Source: Candidatus Fermentibacteraceae bacterium (GTDB taxonomy: Bacteria; Fermentibacterota; Fermentibacteria; Fermentibacterales; JCC-6). From it: a stretch of 64,000 nt of DNA. Each line of letters opens with the position of its first letter. Position 1 is the stretch's first letter. Positions 51,238 to 59,643 of the stretch are shown here, piece by piece. The stretch covers positions 98,999-162,998 of the forward strand of contig JADGDO010000005.1 of the NCBI GenBank assembly GCA_016744855.1. The letters run 5' to 3'. Position numbers and translations under genes: made by a program. The notes under the pieces were generated by a model. It searched no databases, had not been told where the DNA came from, and saw only the letters and a program-made list of their open reading frames with translations.

Positions 51238-54200
51238 GCCCAATATACATACTCATACTCTCTCTCTCCGTTGGGTTCCTGCTTTCGATTTTTGATCGGG
51301 CTGGGAGAAAATTCTCGCTTACAGCGTTTTACTCGGTGCTTACCTTCAATGTCGCTCTGATGGGTGACTGGTTGTATCGGCTTGCTGTTCTTCATGTTCC
51401 GACTTTTGTTATCAATACAGCAGGTTTCAATGCACCTGTTTCCATCAACCTTGAGCTGGGAGTTGCTGAAGCACTGGTCCTCTTTCTTGCAAACCTTACG
51501 GGGCTTATGGCTGCTGTTTATCTTTTTGATAAATTCAGAGAGGGCAAAGTTTCTTCACTGATCCTTTACCTGCTTCTTGTTATGGGTGTAAATGGACTTG
51601 TAATGACGCAGGACATTTTCAACATGTTTGTTTTCCTTGAGATCCTCTCTATCTCAACATTTGCCCTTACAACACTTAAGAAGAATTTGAAAACTCTTTC
51701 TGCGGGTTTCAAGTACATGATAGCAGGGGGCGTTGCCTCTACCTTCTTTCTTCTTGGAGTCGTCTTTGTCTACTACTTTGCAGGTACTTTGAACCTGGGG
51801 TTTATGACTGCAGACCAGTTCTCCGGTATCGGGCTTATTGCTCTGTTTTTGCTCTCGGTTTCCCTGTTCATTGAGCTGAAGCCATTTCCAGCAAACGGTT
51901 GGGCACTCGATGTGTATCAGTCGGTTGATTCGGGAATTGTCTCTGTAATAGCAGTTGTTAACTCTGCTGCAATCGGCTTTGCATTCTACAAAATAATGCC
52001 GCTGCTGCCTTCCAGCTTCCTCACCGCGTTCGGCATGGCCGGTATTGTTACTTTTTTCTTTTCAAACATGATGGGTCTCAAGCAGGAGAATGCCAAAAGA
52101 CTTCTTGGATACTCTTCCATAGGGCAGATGGGGCTTCTTCTGGCAAGCCTTGTTTTCACCATTGGTATAGAACCGGCTGTCAGGTACTTGATTATCGGCG
52201 GTTTGTTTCTTAACCACCTGCTTTCGAAAGCCGGTCTCTTCTGGATTGCCGGGATAGTTAAAGAAGAGAAAATCAGGAACTGGGGTGTTCTCCGGAACAA
52301 CAAACCCCTTCTGGTTCTATTCGGGTTGTTCATTTTTGCTCTTTCAGGGCTTCCTCCCTTTGCCGGTTTCTGGGCAAAGTGGGAGTTTGTAAAAGTGCTT
52401 GTCGACTCAAAGATGTTCTTTGTGCTGGGTACTGTTCTTGTAGGGTCTCTCTTTGAACTGATATTCCTTTTCAGATGGTTTACCATGGCTGTAAAAGAGA
52501 ACGCCGATGAACTTGAACCGATGGCTTCTCCCGGTTTCAGCAGGATTTTCCCAGTTTCGTTTTTTGGGATTTTAGCAGCAGTCGTTTCTTTTGGAGCTAT
52601 GAGATGCTTCTATGGATCCAACTGGCTGCAGGTTCTACCTGTAATCGCAGTTCTCTTTATCACTCTGATTGATTCACTTCCATCAAAGGTGAAGGGTTTC
52701 ATATCACTTGCTGCTGTTGCCGGTTACGGATATTACCTCTATCCGCTGCTTACTGGAAACATCCAGCTGTTTTTTGGAGTGATTTTTATAGCAGGAAGTG
52801 CTGTTAATCTCATAAGCACATTGAACCGAAAGAATCAGAGCAAGGGGTTCTACGGGTTCCTTCTTATGATGATTTTCTCATTCGGAAACCTGTTGATTGC
52901 CTCGACCTATCTTGAATTTTTCCTTAGCTGGGAATTCATGACACTGTCATCGTTCCTTCTCATACTGAGAGGGCAGAACGCTCAGAGAGCTTCTTTGATG
53001 TACATGATCTTTTCGACGGCAGGAGCCTATCTGATAATGGTAGGATTCAGTTTTGCACCCGCACTCTCTTCCACTGCAGCTCTGATACTTTCCATTCAAG
53101 ATGTGAATTTACCGCTAATATCATTTATTGTGCTCGCTATTGGATTCATGATAAAGTCTGGTTCAGTAGGGGTTCATATCTGGTTGCCCGAGGCTCATGC
53201 GGAGGCAGAGTCAGATGTTTCTCCATTTATTTCAGCAATACTCCTGAAGGCCGGTGTTTTTGGGCTTCTCCTCCTTGGAATAGCCTATGTCAGTAACGCG
53301 CCGTCTTTTGATGTGTTTTACTGGGTCGGCTGGATCGGTGTGATTACAGCAATCGCCGGAGCCTTTATGGCTTCTTTCCAGGAGGATGCAAAGAAGCTGC
53401 TTGCCTATTCGAGTATGAGCCAGGTTGGTTACATCGTTGCAGCTCTTGCGATGATAACTCATCTCGGTTGGGTATCGGCTTTGTATCTTGCTTTCAATCA
53501 CATGATGTTCAAGTCGGCACTGTTTATCGCCGTTGCGGGTATCTACTACCGTACACGCACAAGAAAAATGTATGAAATGGGTGGTTTGATATCCCGAATG
53601 CCCTGGACCTACATGACAGTCTTGATGTCGATAATCGCTGTTTCCGGTGTACCACCACTGTCCGGCTTCGGGGCCAAGTGGCTTATTTACACTGCTTTCA
53701 TTACGAAGGGTTGGTATCTGCAGGCAGGTGTTCTCTTCTTCGCTTCGGGTGTAAGTTTCCTCTATTTGTACAGGTTGATTCACACAATTTTCCTCGGTCA
53801 ATTGAAGTATGAACATCAGGAAATTAAGGAAGCACCTGCGTGGTTCATTATTCCACAGTACATATTTCTTGCGGGTATCATGGCTATCTCCATGTTCCCC
53901 AACCTTATCATTAAGCCGCTTAACGCAATAGCAATGCATTATTTCGATTCCTCAATACAGATCGACGGTTTAACGGTTATGAGTGAACTCGGCTACTGGA
54001 ACGGCAACCTGGTCATGTATGTGACAATGGCTGTGTTTGCAATTCCCTTCATCATGTTGCTCCTTCTGAAGGGTAAAACTCAGAAGGTAAAACAGTTTAA
54101 CATTGTCTATGCCGCTGAAAGGCCGGAATCCCCTCAAACTACTCATGTTGCCCACAACATGTATGCACACTTGAGGAAATCTCTCGGTAGCCTCAGTCTG

Positions 54201-54353
54201 CCAAGAGTTCAGGAATTCTGGAATTCGGTTGCGGAGTGGTCTCATACCCTGGGAGCTTTCTTCCGTAGGGTCTATACAGGAAACGGACAGACATATCTAC
54301 TGCATATAATACTGTATATCGTTGTTATGTATGCTGTTATGGGGGGTCAATAA
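51231..54353 (+). CDS. Tandem-fused proton-pump subunit: two NuoL/M/N (MrpD/MbhH) modules in one protein
   Basis: A 1040-aa polytopic protein, double the family length. Module 1 (about 1-485) has the Lys of IELKPFPANGW, NAKRLLGYSSIGQMG near 287 and SGLPPFAGFWAKWEF near 373. Module 2 (about 495-960) has VGVHIWLPEAHAEAESD, DAKKLLAYSSMSQVG near 719 and SGVPPLSGFGAKWL near 806. Each has a complete set of proton-path motifs, so both can pump. A C-terminal 80-residue extension ends in another helix. In Pyrococcus MBS two separate pump subunits (MbsH and H') are present; here they are one polypeptide. Confidence 0.9.
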   Translation: MVSPIYILILSLSVGFLLSIFDRAGRKFSLTAFYSVLTFNVALMGDWLYRLAVLHVPTFVINTAGFNAPVSINLELGVAEALVLFLANLTGLMAAVYLFDKFREGKVSSLILYLLLVMGVNGLVMTQDIFNMFVFLEILSISTFALTTLKKNLKTLSAGFKYMIAGGVASTFFLLGVVFVYYFAGTLNLGFMTADQFSGIGLIALFLLSVSLFIELKPFPANGWALDVYQSVDSGIVSVIAVVNSAAIGFAFYKIMPLLPSSFLTAFGMAGIVTFFFSNMMGLKQENAKRLLGYSSIGQMGLLLASLVFTIGIEPAVRYLIIGGLFLNHLLSKAGLFWIAGIVKEEKIRNWGVLRNNKPLLVLFGLFIFALSGLPPFAGFWAKWEFVKVLVDSKMFFVLGTVLVGSLFELIFLFRWFTMAVKENADELEPMASPGFSRIFPVSFFGILAAVVSFGAMRCFYGSNWLQVLPVIAVLFITLIDSLPSKVKGFISLAAVAGYGYYLYPLLTGNIQLFFGVIFIAGSAVNLISTLNRKNQSKGFYGFLLMMIFSFGNLLIASTYLEFFLSWEFMTLSSFLLILRGQNAQRASLMYMIFSTAGAYLIMVGFSFAPALSSTAALILSIQDVNLPLISFIVLAIGFMIKSGSVGVHIWLPEAHAEAESDVSPFISAILLKAGVFGLLLLGIAYVSNAPSFDVFYWVGWIGVITAIAGAFMASFQEDAKKLLAYSSMSQVGYIVAALAMITHLGWVSALYLAFNHMMFKSALFIAVAGIYYRTRTRKMYEMGGLISRMPWTYMTVLMSIIAVSGVPPLSGFGAKWLIYTAFITKGWYLQAGVLFFASGVSFLYLYRLIHTIFLGQLKYEHQEIKEAPAWFIIPQYIFLAGIMAISMFPNLIIKPLNAIAMHYFDSSIQIDGLTVMSELGYWNGNLVMYVTMAVFAIPFIMLLLLKGKTQKVKQFNIVYAAERPESPQTTHVAHNMYAHLRKSLGSLSLPRVQEFWNSVAEWSHTLGAFFRRVYTGNGQTYLLHIILYIVVMYAVMGGQ

Positions 54354-55276
54354 TGAGTATATGGTTAAAAGTGCTGTATGCTGCCATCTCGGTGTCTGTA
54401 GCAACTGTCTACGGACTTACTCTGGGTGGAATTGTCAGAAAGATTTATGCAAGGGTTCACGGAAGATTCGGTCCGCCTGTCTGGCAGCCGTTTCTGGATA
54501 TCATTCAGACCCACAGCAGAAGAGTTGCCGTTTCACACGGGAATATGTTTTTGCTTGGACCTGTTTTTAGACTTGCAGGAGGACTGGGTACCTATCTTTT
54601 CATTCCTGTAATTTTCGGTTCGGCACTTTTCTCTAATTTCTCGATGGCAGGAGACCTTCTTCTTGTGATGTACTTCGTCTTCTTCGGTCAGCTGGGAATG
54701 GCACTCGGAGCGGGTCAGGGAGGCCATCCCTACTCACCTCTGGGAATAGCACGCGGTCTTGCTCAGATGTCTACATTTGAGGTGCCTTTTTCCCTGGCAG
54801 TTATTTCTGTAGCAATTCAGTATAACTCACTTAACATCACCTCAATTGTTGCCGCACAGCAGGGTAGTTTCCTAAACTGGACACTCTTTACCAACCCGCT
54901 TGCTGTTGTTGCTGCAATGATTTCACTTCTTGGAATGAACATGCACTCTCCGTTCAGTATTGTTCTTGCTCCGCAGGAAATACCGATTGGTCCTCCCATT
55001 GAAATGAACAGCAGTTTTCTGGGGATCTTGCAAACAAACAGAGGTTTGTTTGCCGCTGCAAAACTTGTTCTTTTTATGAACCTCTTCTTCGGCGGCGCAA
55101 CCAACCTTCTTGAAATGGTTGCCAAGACTTTCTTCATCTACATGTTCTCGGTTTTTGTGGGTGCTGCTTACCCCAGGTTCAGACCGGAGCAGTCTTTCAG
55201 ATTTTTCCTCAAGTGGCCTACAATAGCCGGGATTCTGTCCATAATCTTCATAGCTTACTTCGGGGGGACATCGTGA
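54353..55276 (+). CDS. mbhM: MbhM/NuoH-like membrane subunit
   Basis: A 307-aa protein with about eight helices, homologous to NuoH and the HycD/EchB group. RKIYARVHGRFGPPVWQPFLDI is the conserved cytoplasmic loop (seen as ARVHGRFGPPVWQP) and LGMNMHSPF, then GPPIEMNSSFLGIL, follow as in the Mbh type. It links the peripheral arm to the pumps. Its ATG overlaps the upstream stop region and its own stop overlaps mbhJ. Confidence 0.9.
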   Translation: MSIWLKVLYAAISVSVATVYGLTLGGIVRKIYARVHGRFGPPVWQPFLDIIQTHSRRVAVSHGNMFLLGPVFRLAGGLGTYLFIPVIFGSALFSNFSMAGDLLLVMYFVFFGQLGMALGAGQGGHPYSPLGIARGLAQMSTFEVPFSLAVISVAIQYNSLNITSIVAAQQGSFLNWTLFTNPLAVVAAMISLLGMNMHSPFSIVLAPQEIPIGPPIEMNSSFLGILQTNRGLFAAAKLVLFMNLFFGGATNLLEMVAKTFFIYMFSVFVGAAYPRFRPEQSFRFFLKWPTIAGILSIIFIAYFGGTS

Positions 55277-55914
55277 ACAAAAAACACAATGATGAAATTG
55301 AAAATCAGATGAAGCTTGCAAATGAATCTCTTCCGGAAAGGGAGCGCGCGCTCTTTGCCGACGAGCGGCCCAGCACAGTGGAAGCATTCAACAAGTACTA
55401 CGAGGGCTTTCTGAACTGGGCAAGATCCCGCTCTCTCTGGATGCTTGCGTTCGGTACCGGTTGCGGTGCTACCGAGCTTCGTCCTCTGATGACTTCACGC
55501 TATGACATGTCACGATACGGAATAGCCCCCAGGCCAACTCCAAGGCAGGCCTCTGTTTTTGTTATTGGTGGGTACGCTTCCATCAAAACAATCAAACGCA
55601 TCGTAAGAAGTTACGAGCAGATGCAGGGACCGAAGTATGTGATTGCTCTCGGGAGCTGTACAATTAACGGAGGAATGTATTTCGACAGTTACAACACAAT
55701 CAACAGGCTTGATTACTACATTCCGGTGGATGTTTACATTGCCGGTTGCATGCCCCGCCCTGAGGCTCTTATTGCCGGTTTCAACAGACTGAAGGAGAAG
55801 ATAAGAGCTGGAGAGTGTGAGGGAATGAACCTTTATGTGGAGAAGTTCGACTGGTACAAAGAAAACCAGAAGCAGATCATAAAAGACTGGAATATGCCGG
55901 ACTACAACTGGTAG
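55273..55914 (+). CDS. mbhJ: NuoB/MbhJ-like Fe-S subunit with only three cluster cysteines
   Basis: A 213-aa protein from GTG 55273, behind GGGGGGA. It carries the proximal (N2-type) cluster fold: FGTGCGATELRP with C64, ALGSCTINGG with C129 and IAGCMPRPEAL with C159. The neighbouring position that is Cys in NuoB (CC-x-x-E) is Gly 65, and the CxxC of hydrogenase small subunits is also absent. A three-Cys, site-differentiated [4Fe-4S] cluster is the hallmark of Pyrococcus MBS, where the open iron binds sulfane sulfur. Two further subunits follow. Confidence 0.88.
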   Translation: MNKKHNDEIENQMKLANESLPERERALFADERPSTVEAFNKYYEGFLNWARSRSLWMLAFGTGCGATELRPLMTSRYDMSRYGIAPRPTPRQASVFVIGGYASIKTIKRIVRSYEQMQGPKYVIALGSCTINGGMYFDSYNTINRLDYYIPVDVYIAGCMPRPEALIAGFNRLKEKIRAGECEGMNLYVEKFDWYKENQKQIIKDWNMPDYNW

Positions 55915-55922
55915 GAGTGAAT

Positions 55923-56483
55923 GTGGAACAGTTAATTAAAAAAATAAACGGAATGATCCGGCTCAGAGCATACAAAAAACAGAGGGAATCTCTTCACTTT
56001 TTCACGGTTGAAGAGGCTCAGCTCGAAATGATACTTTCCCATTTGAAAAACTATGAGGGTTTTACTCATCTTGCATTTTTGCAGGCAGTGGATTTCATTG
56101 AGGACGGTAAGTTTCAGCTTACATACATGCTCTACAATTACGAAACTAAAATGAATATTGGAGTTCTTACTCTGATTGACAGAGAAGAGGCAGAAACGGC
56201 TTCTATACACAAGCTCTGGGCTCATGCCTGGCAGTATCAGCGGGAGATTCACGAGATGTATGGGATCGATTTTCCCGGTTCACCTCGGGTAAAAGAGTCT
56301 TTTGTTCTGGAAGGTTGGGAAGAAATGCCTCCGATGAGAAGGGATTTTGACACCAAGGAATACTCTGAGAGGACTTTTTACCAGCGTCCCGGCAGATCCA
56401 CCAATGACCCTGCCGAATACATGAAGGAGAAACTCTACAGGAATTATCCTCAGTCTCCGGCAATCAGGAGGGATGATGAGTAA
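55923..56483 (+). CDS. mbhK: NuoC/MbhK-like subunit
   Basis: A roughly 186-aa homolog of the 30-kDa complex I subunit. WQYQREIHEMYGIDFPGSPR (residues near 100-120) matches the NuoC signature, and EEMPPMRRDFD matches its PLRKDF end. I prefer GTG 55923, 5 bases after AGGAG; GTG 55917 lies directly on that site. It has an extra charged C-terminus. It partners with the NuoD-like subunit, whose start it overlaps. Confidence 0.87.
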   Translation: MEQLIKKINGMIRLRAYKKQRESLHFFTVEEAQLEMILSHLKNYEGFTHLAFLQAVDFIEDGKFQLTYMLYNYETKMNIGVLTLIDREEAETASIHKLWAHAWQYQREIHEMYGIDFPGSPRVKESFVLEGWEEMPPMRRDFDTKEYSERTFYQRPGRSTNDPAEYMKEKLYRNYPQSPAIRRDDE

Positions 56484-57675
56484 TTTATCCAAAAATAAAT
56501 ACAAAGGGTATGATGCAGACAGATCAAAGTACCCGGAGACAAGGAATGGGGAACCGGTAATTGATCTTGATTCCCACAAATTTACGAAAATGTGGCAGGG
56601 CCCTCAGCATCCAGGTGTAACAGGTAACATGTCTGTTGAGATAATTGTTAATGGAGACGAGATCGTACACGCTCAAACTCATGTCGGTTATCTCCACAGA
56701 GGTTTCGAAAAATTGATGGAAAGAAGAAAGTACATACAGTGTTTTCCGCTTGTCTGCAGAATCTGTGTGCCTGAGCCTGATACCAACGAGTATCTCGTTT
56801 CTGCTGCAATGGAAGAACTTGCTGACATAACCGTTCCAGAAAAGGCTCTCTGGTTGCGTACACTTAACCTTGAGATGTCCCGTATTGCCAGCTATCTAAT
56901 GTGGATTGGTGGTCAGGCAGGATCTCTTGGAATGGGTACGATTGGTCAGTGGACTGTCGGTATGAGAGACTTCTGGCTTGATCTCTTCGAGGAGATGACC
57001 GGAGGAAGAGTTTACCACATGTACATGGTCCCGGGAGGAGTCCGGAAGGATCTGCCCGATGGATTTATCCGTAAGGCACGGGATCTTATTGTAAGAACAA
57101 GGAAACTGCTTCGCGATGTGGAGAACTCATTCCTTTCAAATGCAGTTGTAAAATCAAGGTTGCAGGGACTTGGTGTTATCACTCCAGATATGGTAGACGA
57201 GTACGGTATTGTAGGTCCGAATGCGAGATCCTGCGGCAAGGAATACGATATCAGACTCAATAACCCCTATCTGAAATACGATGAACTCGATGTGAAAATG
57301 ATAACTTCAACAGTTGGCGATGCGTTTTCAAGAGCCCAGCTCAGGTATGACGATATTCATCAAAGCCTTGATCTGGTATCAGAAATTCTTAAGAGAATAC
57401 CGGTTGAAGGTAAGATACAGGCCGAGATGCCCAACCTTCTCAACTGGAAAATCCCCGCTGGTCAGACATATGTGAAGGCTGAATCAACCCGTGGGGAGCA
57501 CGGGTTCTATATGGTATCAGACGGTACAGATAAGCCCAGAAGAGTCTTCGCAAGAGGAGCAAGTTATACACACGCCATAAGCGTTCTTGAAAAGCTTGCA
57601 CAGAACATCAGTCTCTCTGATCTTGCTGCTCTTATGGTTTCACTGCATACCTGCCCACCCGAAATTGAGAGGTAA
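56476..57675 (+). CDS. mbhL: NuoD/MbhL-like large subunit without a complete Ni-Fe site
   Basis: A 399-aa large-subunit homolog. QGPQHPGVTGNMSVEI and the HVGYLHRGFEKL segment are family motifs. Where hydrogenases have RICGIC this protein has CRICVPEPDTNEY, and the C-terminus ends with a single Cys in LHTCPPEIER instead of DPCxxC. The Asp and at least one ligand are gone, so nickel should not bind. This matches Mbx/Mbs-type rather than hydrogenase subunits. ATG 56476 is better spaced from GGAGG than ATG 56473. Confidence 0.87.
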   Translation: MSNLSKNKYKGYDADRSKYPETRNGEPVIDLDSHKFTKMWQGPQHPGVTGNMSVEIIVNGDEIVHAQTHVGYLHRGFEKLMERRKYIQCFPLVCRICVPEPDTNEYLVSAAMEELADITVPEKALWLRTLNLEMSRIASYLMWIGGQAGSLGMGTIGQWTVGMRDFWLDLFEEMTGGRVYHMYMVPGGVRKDLPDGFIRKARDLIVRTRKLLRDVENSFLSNAVVKSRLQGLGVITPDMVDEYGIVGPNARSCGKEYDIRLNNPYLKYDELDVKMITSTVGDAFSRAQLRYDDIHQSLDLVSEILKRIPVEGKIQAEMPNLLNWKIPAGQTYVKAESTRGEHGFYMVSDGTDKPRRVFARGASYTHAISVLEKLAQNISLSDLAALMVSLHTCPPEIER

Positions 57676-57678
57676 ACA

Positions 57679-59478
57679 ATGAGTTTAAAAGACATTCTAT
57701 CTCCACTGCGGGTCTGGGAACGGGCTGCTCAGAAGCCTTGGACAATCAAAGATCCCATCAATGACAGACCTGGAGCTGATAATTACAGAGGCTTTCACAA
57801 GAATGATTTCAGCAAATGTATCGGTTGCGGAACCTGTGAAGAAATTTGCCAGAATGATTCAATTGATATTGTTCCTGTAGCGGGTCAGGAAACAGTTGAA
57901 GGCGATAGCGGGTTGCGTCCGATGATAGACTACGGTCGCTGCTGCTGGTGCGCTCTCTGTGTAGATGTGTGCCCTACAGGGTCGCTTACTATGTCCAATG
58001 ACTATACATGGATCTCTGACAACCCGGAGGATTACCGGTTCATCCCAGGAGCCACTGAAACCAAATGGCAGGACTCTGAGGCTGGCTACAAGCGCTCACC
58101 AGATATGCAGATTCTCAATTATGAGAGAGTCGGGATGTCTGAGGTTGAGCCCGGTGAACGCAGCAGGTCCTTCATGGAGATTGTAAAGGGATACAACAAA
58201 GAACAGGCTATATTGGAAGCGCAGAGATGCGTAGAGTGCGGGTTGTGTGTTGCTACATGCCCTGCTCACATGGATATTCCCGGTTACATCGCTGCTGTCA
58301 GAGATGATAACCTGGATAATGCACTGAGGATACTCTACGAAACGAACCCGATGCCGGAGATCTGCGGCCGTATCTGCACTCACAAATGTGAAACAGTATG
58401 TGCTCTTCACAACAACGGCGAACCTCTGGCCATCCGTTGGCTTAAGCGTTACATAGCAGATCAGATTCCTTCTGATAAGTACAAAGAAATCCTTGGTACC
58501 GAGCACCTTACCGACGAGAAGCCCGGCAGGAAAGTAGCAATTATCGGCGCCGGTCCTGCCGGATTGTCTGCCGGCTACTATCTTGCAATCATGGGTTACA
58601 AAACCACGATATTTGAAGCTCTTCCGGAACCCGGTGGTATGACCAGATATGGAATCCCGGAGTACAGACTTCCATATGACCAGATTGATAAGGATGTTGA
58701 GTATCTGAAATCCCTCGGGGTTCAGGTGCAGTACAACACACGGGTAGGGGAAGATGTTTCCCTTGAAGCGCTGCATGGGGATTTTGACGCGGTTTTTGCA
58801 GGTACAGGTCTTCACCTTGGAAGAAGCACACGTGTTCCCGGTTCTGACCATTCCAGGGTTTATTTTGCAACCGACCTTCTTCGGGAAGTAACTCTGGGTC
58901 AGGAAATCGACGTTGCCGAGAACATTGTTGTTATCGGTGGTGGAAATGTCGCTATGGATATTACAAGAACCCTTGCAAGGCTTCAGAATAAGAAGTACGG
59001 AAAGGTACAGGTTCTCGCCACCTGCCTTGAGGCTGAGGAAGATATGCCTGCCGACCTTGAAGAGATCATTGAAGCGCGCGAGGAAAAGGCTCTTATCGAT
59101 CCCGGATGGGGACCGGTAAACATAGAGATCAAGGACGGCAAAATCACCGGTCTTCATGTCGCTGAATGCCTCTCCATTTTTGATGAAAATGGAAAGTTCA
59201 ATCCAGAATTTGATGAGAGTAGTAAGAAATTCTTCAAGGCAGACATGATTGTTGAATCCATCGGTCAGGGAATGGATATGTCCTATCTCTCTGAAGAGAT
59301 CAAATCGAAGCTCAAATTCGGACGAGGTAACCGAGTTGAAGTAACCGAAGAATTCCAGTCGGATCTCAAGTGGCTTTTCGTGGGTGGAGATATTATCGAA
59401 GGACCGGATGTAATTCATGGTATTGCAAATGGATACCGGGCCGCAAAGGGAATCGACAGATTCCTCACTCAAAAGTAG
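57679..59478 (+). CDS. Fusion of a NuoI/MbhN-like ferredoxin and an NfnL/GltD-type NAD(P)H flavoprotein
   Basis: A 599-aa protein. Residues 35-105 bind two [4Fe-4S] clusters (C47, C50, C53, C57; C88, C91, C94, C98), as in NuoI/MbhN. Residues 180-245 form a second Fe-S domain of the GltD/NfnL type (C184, C187, C190, C194 and later C229, C233, C237, C241). From residue 285 onward is a FAD/NAD(P) oxidoreductase, with IIGAGPAGLSAGY for FAD and VVIGGGNVAMD for the nicotinamide nucleotide, ending VGGDIIEGPDVIHGIANGY. It would feed NAD(P)H electrons directly into the membrane complex. Last gene of the operon. Confidence 0.88.
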   Translation: MSLKDILSPLRVWERAAQKPWTIKDPINDRPGADNYRGFHKNDFSKCIGCGTCEEICQNDSIDIVPVAGQETVEGDSGLRPMIDYGRCCWCALCVDVCPTGSLTMSNDYTWISDNPEDYRFIPGATETKWQDSEAGYKRSPDMQILNYERVGMSEVEPGERSRSFMEIVKGYNKEQAILEAQRCVECGLCVATCPAHMDIPGYIAAVRDDNLDNALRILYETNPMPEICGRICTHKCETVCALHNNGEPLAIRWLKRYIADQIPSDKYKEILGTEHLTDEKPGRKVAIIGAGPAGLSAGYYLAIMGYKTTIFEALPEPGGMTRYGIPEYRLPYDQIDKDVEYLKSLGVQVQYNTRVGEDVSLEALHGDFDAVFAGTGLHLGRSTRVPGSDHSRVYFATDLLREVTLGQEIDVAENIVVIGGGNVAMDITRTLARLQNKKYGKVQVLATCLEAEEDMPADLEEIIEAREEKALIDPGWGPVNIEIKDGKITGLHVAECLSIFDENGKFNPEFDESSKKFFKADMIVESIGQGMDMSYLSEEIKSKLKFGRGNRVEVTEEFQSDLKWLFVGGDIIEGPDVIHGIANGYRAAKGIDRFLTQK

Positions 59479-59489
59479 TAAAGCAGACT

Positions 59490-59509
59490 GCCCCGGGATT
59501 TACCGGGGC
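59490..59509 (+). terminator. Hairpin at the end of the membrane-complex operon
   Basis: GCCCCGG, the loop GATTTA, then CCGGGGC make a GC-rich 7-bp stem 11 bases after the stop codon. It is followed by TCTCTACATT, a poor T tract, so termination efficiency is uncertain. Confidence 0.55.
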
Positions 59510-59643
59510 TCTCTACATTGATGGTCATGTACAGCTTTACCATGGTGATAAAACAAAACTGCCCAAGAGATTCATATCGCGTCAACGACTGTGTTTGGGT
59601 GGTGAAGCTGTTTTTCCATAACAATGAATGGTTGTGGCTGTTC

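Noticed and set aside
56476..57675. Annotation as a second [NiFe] hydrogenase large subunit
   Set aside because: The C-terminal DPCxxC is missing and the N-terminal motif is altered; there is no matching maturation protease in the operon.
58096..59472. A 458-codon open frame on the minus strand under the ferredoxin-flavoprotein gene
   Set aside because: The plus-strand protein has clear cluster, FAD and NAD(P) motifs along its whole length; the antisense product shows no domain.
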